NCBI GenBank assembly: GCA_025506515.1
Contig: CM046442.1
Span: forward strand, 13,994,863 to 14,058,862
Length of the DNA: 64,000 nucleotides
Direction of reading: 5' to 3'
DNA from: Flaveria trinervia
Taxonomy: Eukaryota; Streptophyta; Magnoliopsida; Asterales; Asteraceae
In this document: positions 59,611 to 64,000 of the stretch, one piece after another
Layout of the letters: every line of letters starts with the position of its first letter
How positions within the stretch are numbered: the first letter of the stretch is position 1
Made by a program: the position numbers and the translations under genes
The notes under the pieces: model-generated
Seen by the model: the letters and a program-made list of their open reading frames with translations, nothing else
The model's database searches: none
What the model was told of the DNA's origin: nothing

Positions 59611-61614
59611 TGTAAGGCCCCGTTCTCGGGATGCTTATAGCTGGTAAATCATTGCACATAAAATATAAAACTTTACATTTAACCTTCATAAAACATCGCA
59701 GCAGAACATTAAAATAAATTTTCATTTCATTATAAATGCTTTTGCAAGTTAATACAATCGTTCATTTCAAAACATTTTTCATTCACATTACAATGCAGAA
59801 ACATTAAACAAAAGAATGCCATCCAAAAGAGTTGAGCAGCCGCCCCGTGCCATCCTCAGCAACATTACCTGCCAACTTGAAACACATAAAAGTCAGCATT
59901 GCTGAGTGAGTTCTAGTTTTATAATAAAACATACTTTATCTTTCGTTTAAAACCATCATTTACTTTCTTTCAAATCATAATAGTCTTAGAACGTGATCAC
60001 ACATCATACGTACACATAGATAATAGTTATTATCTTCATCATCGTTCATTTCGTACTTTTATTATCTTTCATTTTCATCTAGGTCCTGTCATGTGCTTAA
60101 CCCCCCTCTAGAGCACCAAGCAATTCATCTAGGGTTAAGCGACAAGGACCCCATACATCTGGTCAATCACAAAGATTGAACCATGTGCATCCTCATGGGG
60201 TATTTAACCCGCACACAGTTGAGCTGACAACCCCTCATTGGGTGTGAACCTCCATACATATGCTTGATCACATGGATCAAGCCCCAGTGTGCATCCTCAT
60301 GGGGTAGCTAACTCGCACACGGTTGAGCTAACACTCCTCATTGAGTGTGAACCTCCATACATTTGCTTGCAAGCCTTTCTTTTGTTCGTTCATTCGTTAA
60401 TGCATGCATTCTTTCATTTCGTTCATATTTTCATTATCTTCCACTTTACGTTACATAATACTTTTCATTTCATTCATTAACATGCCACGTAAAGCCACGG
60501 GAAAATAATCACACATATCAAGGAACATAATCATACACAGTTAACATCATCATACAAGACACCATCATACATACATAACATACATCATCATCATGCATAA
60601 ACATCATGCACAAACATACAACATCATATATCAACATCCATGCCCATCATAATGCCTATGAACTCAAAAGTCAACTTACATGAACCCTCGGGAATCTCCC
60701 ACGTCAAAGCCTACCTCTACACATCTCCCCGAAAGTCAGAAAGTTAAACTATGTTCTTTCGGGCACACAAGCCCTACTTACACGTAGGGCACCCTTCAGT
60801 CGCATGGCCTCCCAGGCGACAAAACACAATGCGGATAAATACCAGGCGAATGGACCCTATGCGGATGGATCCTATGCGAATGGACCTAGTGTGGATGGAT
60901 CATAGGCGAATGGACCTAATCCGGATGGATCCTAGACGAATGGACCTCAGTCACATGACCCCATGCGAATGAACCTCAGTCGCACGACTCACAAGCGTAT
61001 GGACTCCAGTCGCAACATGAGAATGAACCTCAGTCGCATGCCATTCGGTCGCATAGCCTTAGCTGATGCAGAATGTAGCTCATCCTAAACCCAATCTGCA
61101 CTTTTCGGCCTCCAAACCTTCTCAAGCCTGTTCTAAGCCCAAATCAACCATCCTAAACCTTAGGAATACATACCACAACACCATTCAAGCACACACAAGC
61201 CCGAAAAGAAACCCCACTCGCATCACACACAAACACATACATACGAGTTCAACACACACATTTCAAAAGTGGGTTTTACTATGTGTTCCAGCCTCAAATC
61301 AATTGAAATCATGTAAAAGAGGGGTCCTAGAACTCACACAAACAACCCCGTCGAGTAGAGCTTCAATCCAACCCGCTAAACCTCAACTTTCACGCTCGAA
61401 TCCATGAAAACCAAAGCTTGAAACCTATTTTCTCCTTCTCTTCTCTCTTTGGCCGAATTTTGTGAGTGTGGGAGAGGGTGTGGGCTGCCTTCCCCCTCTT
61501 ATACTCCCACTCATTCTAGTTTTTTTCCGTTTTTAGCAAGTTTGGTCCCTCGACTTTGGACTTTATTTATTTTCTTTCTTTTGTCGGCTTCAAAGAATAT
61601 AACCGGGTGTTACA
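59611..61614 (-). repeat. 5' LTR of gypsy-3 (2004 bp, intact)
   Basis: On the plus strand it runs TGTAAGGCCCCG to GGGTGTTACA, with the CCTTG duplication beyond. It serves as the uninterrupted template that shows where gypsy-1 entered the other LTR. The motif array is at 60790-61070. Confidence 0.95.
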
Positions 61615-62043
61615 CCTTGACGGGAGTCTAGTCTATTTTCATGTTATACGTGTATAGAATGATCTCCTCTTGAATTTGTGTATGTTATCATTGTTTGGCT
61701 AGGTGGATTCAAAGTCTAAGTGAATATTCCCTTTGTTTGATTATCTTTCTTAATTCTATCCATATTTATCTATTTATGTTTACTTTAGTATAAAATATAA
61801 AAATACCAAATCATCTATTTTTTCGGCTAAATAATAACAAAGGTTTACTATCAGTAGCTACTGTGTCCTTGAATCGATACTTGGTTCTTGCCTAAACTAT
61901 GCTACATATACGATAGGTATATTTACCTATTTGTGTGTGGTTTAATTTTAATGTAAAATTCATTTCTATAAATTTAAAACCAAGTGTTATGAAAATTATT
62001 AATATATGTATATGTATATGTATATATATACCCACACACATCA

Positions 62044-63180
62044 CCTACTTTCTCAAAAGTTCCTAAAGACATCAAACTTCTAGTAAGACTAGGAATGTAC
62101 CTGACATGTTGCACACCCATCTCACTCTCATTCTTGAACTTAAATGTGAAAGTTTCCATACCAAGAATCTTACAAGGTCGATCATCTCCCAACATTACCT
62201 CTCCATGGTCTTCTAGTTTAAGATCTTTGAAATGCTCTTTAACTTGTTTCATGTGAAATGAACATCCCGAATCAAGAATCCACCTCCTTGATTTTCTTGA
62301 TTTGTTACATTTAGTACATCAGAGCTTTTATACCCTTCTAAAGAACAATCTGAAACATGGCTATTATACCCTTTTACAGAAGAATTATCACTCTCCTTTT
62401 TCTTCTCGAGACAATCTTTCTTTAAGTGCTTCTCAAATCCGCATACATAGCATCTTCTTTTGAGATTTGATTTAGATCCTGAATGCCCTTTTGAGTTTCC
62501 ACTTCTAAACTTTGTTTTCCCTCTTACATGCAAACCATCATTCGAACCATGTTAAACATCTGTTCATTTCTTCAACTCTTTCAAATTCATGGTAGCAAGA
62601 ACTTCTTCCATAGATAAAGATTATGTACCATACATCAACGCATCAAGAAAATGCTTAGATGATTCAGGTAAAGAAGCCAAGAAGATTATAGCATGATCTT
62701 CATCTTCCAAAGTCACATATATGTTTTCAAGATCCAATATGAGTTTGTTAAACTCATCTGTGTGGTCTTCCATTGTCTTACCAGCACCGATTCGGAATGT
62801 ATACAACCTCTTCTTCAGATATAGCCAATTCGCAAGTGACTTGGTCATATACAAACTCTCTAATTTCGACCAAATTCCGGCCACCGTAGTTTCTTTCGAC
62901 ACCTCTTGTAACGTATGATCTCCTAGAGACAGGATCATCGCACTATGGGCTTTCTCCATGATATTTTTTTTCTCTTTATATATCAAGTTCACTAGTAGAT
63001 TGGCTTCTCTAAGGAATGCAGCCACCACGCCTTGGTGAACCAACAAGGCTCGCATTTTGAGTCTCTACAAGATAAAATCATTCTTACCATTGAACTTTTC
63101 TAGATTAAACTTTGTCAACACAATCTTCTCTATTTTGCACTTCAATCGATCACCTTCTTTGAGAGCTTCAGCCAAACCAG
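62044..63180 (-). pseudogene. Copia-C gag and protease start
   Basis: Reading leftward from about 63180, a gag (UBN2-type) domain follows with IWSKLESLYMTKSLANWLYL and FNKLILDLENI (63055-62621). There is a stop before it near 63070. The zinc knuckle CYVCGFEKHLKKDC lies near 62410-62455. The protease start shows WILDSGCSFHMK (about 62247-62282), with an intact catalytic DSG reached by a frame change. It ends SLGTFEKVG at 62044, where the solo LTR inserted; the gene resumes at 31921. Confidence 0.88.
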
Positions 63181-63194
63181 GCTCTGATACCAAC
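63181..63194 (-). other. Primer-binding site of copia-C
   Basis: The minus strand reads GTTGGTATCAGAGC, the exact tRNA-Met complement, directly inside the 5' LTR. Confidence 0.92.
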
Positions 63195-63554
63195 TGTAAG
63201 CAATACACCAAAGAAGAATTGAAATAAAAACAGAAGAACTCTTCTATTTAAAGTAATTAAAGAGAATTTACAAGAAGAAATGAATTACTTTTGCTTCCCC
63301 TCTCTCCAACTCTATTTATAGCCAAATTGACTTAACAACTTGTAATAAACATTTACACCTTCAACCCTATACAAACAGAAAACAACACAAACACTCACTG
63401 AACTACACAAGAAATGAAAACAACACAAGAACTATAAACAACACAAACACTCACTGAACTACACAAGAAATGAAAACAACACAAGAACTATAAACAACAC
63501 AAAAACGAAAACAATACAAAACTAACATATGATTTTTGACTTTAACTCTCATCA
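63195..63554 (-). repeat. 5' LTR of copia-C (right, 360 bp)
   Basis: It matches 29298-29628 and is flanked by AAGTC at 63555. It contains a private 56-bp tandem duplication (63391-63446 and 63447-63502) absent from the left LTR. Confidence 0.92.
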
Positions 63555-63559
63555 AAGTC

Positions 63560-64000
63560 AATAATAAGATTTCCATGATGTGTGTGATGACTATCAAAAG
63601 GAATTGCTCTAATCGAATCGTTATGATCAAGTGCGAACCTACACTGACCCTAGGGGTAGCCTCCATTACCCCTCAACTTTTTACGACAGTGTGATTTTTT
63701 ATGGTTTTATTGTAAAAAAGTTACGGTTTTACGTTACCCTTAACTTTTTTTTTAAATTCAACACTTTATAGAAAGTTTTAAATTTTACAAAAAAAAGTCT
63801 AGTAATTTATAAAAAATACATTTTATAAAATTTGAGTTTAAACCAAATGTTAAATACCCATTATGCCATTGATCCATTAGTCCATTACCTAATAAAATAA
63901 AAACCCAAAATACACATTACCTATTATCCAATATATGAACAAGCCCAAAATCATAAAAATAAAACATAAAAAACAAAAACAAAATGTAGTCGAGCAGCAA
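63560..64000. other. AT-rich DNA flanking the nest
   Basis: No gene or element is recognised here. It is the host sequence into which copia-C inserted. Confidence 0.5.

Larger units (their letters stand above)
33118..61614 (-). mobile_element. Gypsy-3: chromovirus-type Ty3/gypsy element
   Basis: LTRs at 33118-54602 (split by gypsy-1) and 59611-61614 are flanked by the direct repeat CCTTG (33113-33117 and 61615-61619). Its own length is about 9.0 kb. The internal order gag, protease, RT, RNase H, integrase, chromodomain-like tail is that of Ty3/gypsy chromoviruses, probably Tekay/Del type. It is the most complete element in the window, but stops interrupt each gene. Confidence 0.95.
31922..62043 (+). 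mobile_element. Athila/Tat-like solo LTR, split by nested insertions
   Basis: Two pieces, 31922-33117 and 61620-62043, form a 1.62-kb LTR once the gypsy-3 insertion is removed. It parallels the 1674-bp LTR at 43049-44722 from start (ATATGCTTAAAATTATAC versus ATGTGCTCCAAATTATAC) to end (ACACATCA versus ACCCATCA). Shared inner blocks include GAGCTAAA near 32466 and a GTGTCC...GATACT...GGTTCTT block near 61860. The flanking five bases (CCGAT and CCTAC) match only partly, so the target duplication has diverged or the edge is off by a few bases. An 18-bp perfect palindrome, GTGACATGGCCATGTCAC, lies at 32165-32182. Confidence 0.75.
29298..63554 (-). mobile_element. Copia-C: outermost Ty1/copia element of the nest
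   Basis: LTRs at 29298-29628 and 63195-63554 match each other. They are flanked by the direct repeat AAGTC (29293-29297 and 63555-63559). The PBS and polypurine tract are at the correct inner sides for a minus-strand element. Its own sequence totals about 4.1 kb; the other 30 kb is nested insertions beginning at 31922. Domain motifs are typical of the Tork/Tnt1-like copia group, which is inference. Confidence 0.92.

Overview
The window reads as nuclear DNA of a flowering plant, and nearly all of it is transposable-element sequence. One host gene is visible: a two-exon pectin methylesterase with an N-terminal inhibitor domain (26195-28637, + strand). Everything else of substance is LTR retrotransposons of the Ty1/copia and Ty3/gypsy superfamilies, small terminal-inverted-repeat elements and large TA-rich microsatellites. 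GT-AG introns, TATA boxes and the element families all fit a eudicot. The LTR types resemble those of Asteraceae, but that is an impression from memory, not a test. No prokaryotic or organellar signal was seen.

Left block (1-18658). Two SIRE-like copia elements carry an extra gene after pol. Copia-A enters from the left edge and ends in a 705-bp LTR at 3567. A fragment of a gypsy-type LTR on the minus strand (3568-5382) follows and interrupts the 5' LTR of copia-B (5383-18658). Copia-B has decayed gag, protease, integrase, reverse transcriptase, RNase H and extra-ORF regions. A solo LTR of the copia-A family sits inverted inside its extra ORF (14369-15107, target duplication ATTCA). A MITE-like element carrying a GC-rich segment sits in its 3' LTR (16868-18044).

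Middle block (18659-29297). A 2.1-kb unit (TA-flanked inverted-repeat element plus hexanucleotide microsatellite) is tandemly duplicated. A 0.9-kb near-perfect foldback hairpin, AT-rich spacer and the pectin methylesterase gene follow. That gene is full length except for four single-base frameshifts, all at or beside short homopolymers.

Right block (29293-63559). This is one nest of six insertions, five of them with matching 5-bp target duplications: copia-C (-, AAGTC), then an Athila/Tat-like solo LTR (+, duplication divergent), then gypsy-3, a chromovirus (-, CCTTG), then gypsy-1 (+, TAAAG), then gypsy-2 (+, GAGAG), then an Athila-like element (+, CTAAT). Gypsy-3 keeps gag, protease, RT, integrase and a chromodomain-like tail with a few stops. 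Gypsy-1 and gypsy-2 are relatives that have lost most of pol.

The most unusual pattern is that at least six unrelated element families carry regularly spaced arrays of short, mostly palindromic motifs. In two LTR families the array lies just upstream of the TATA box. A copia LTR and a gypsy LTR family share the same core word, TGCGACTGA.
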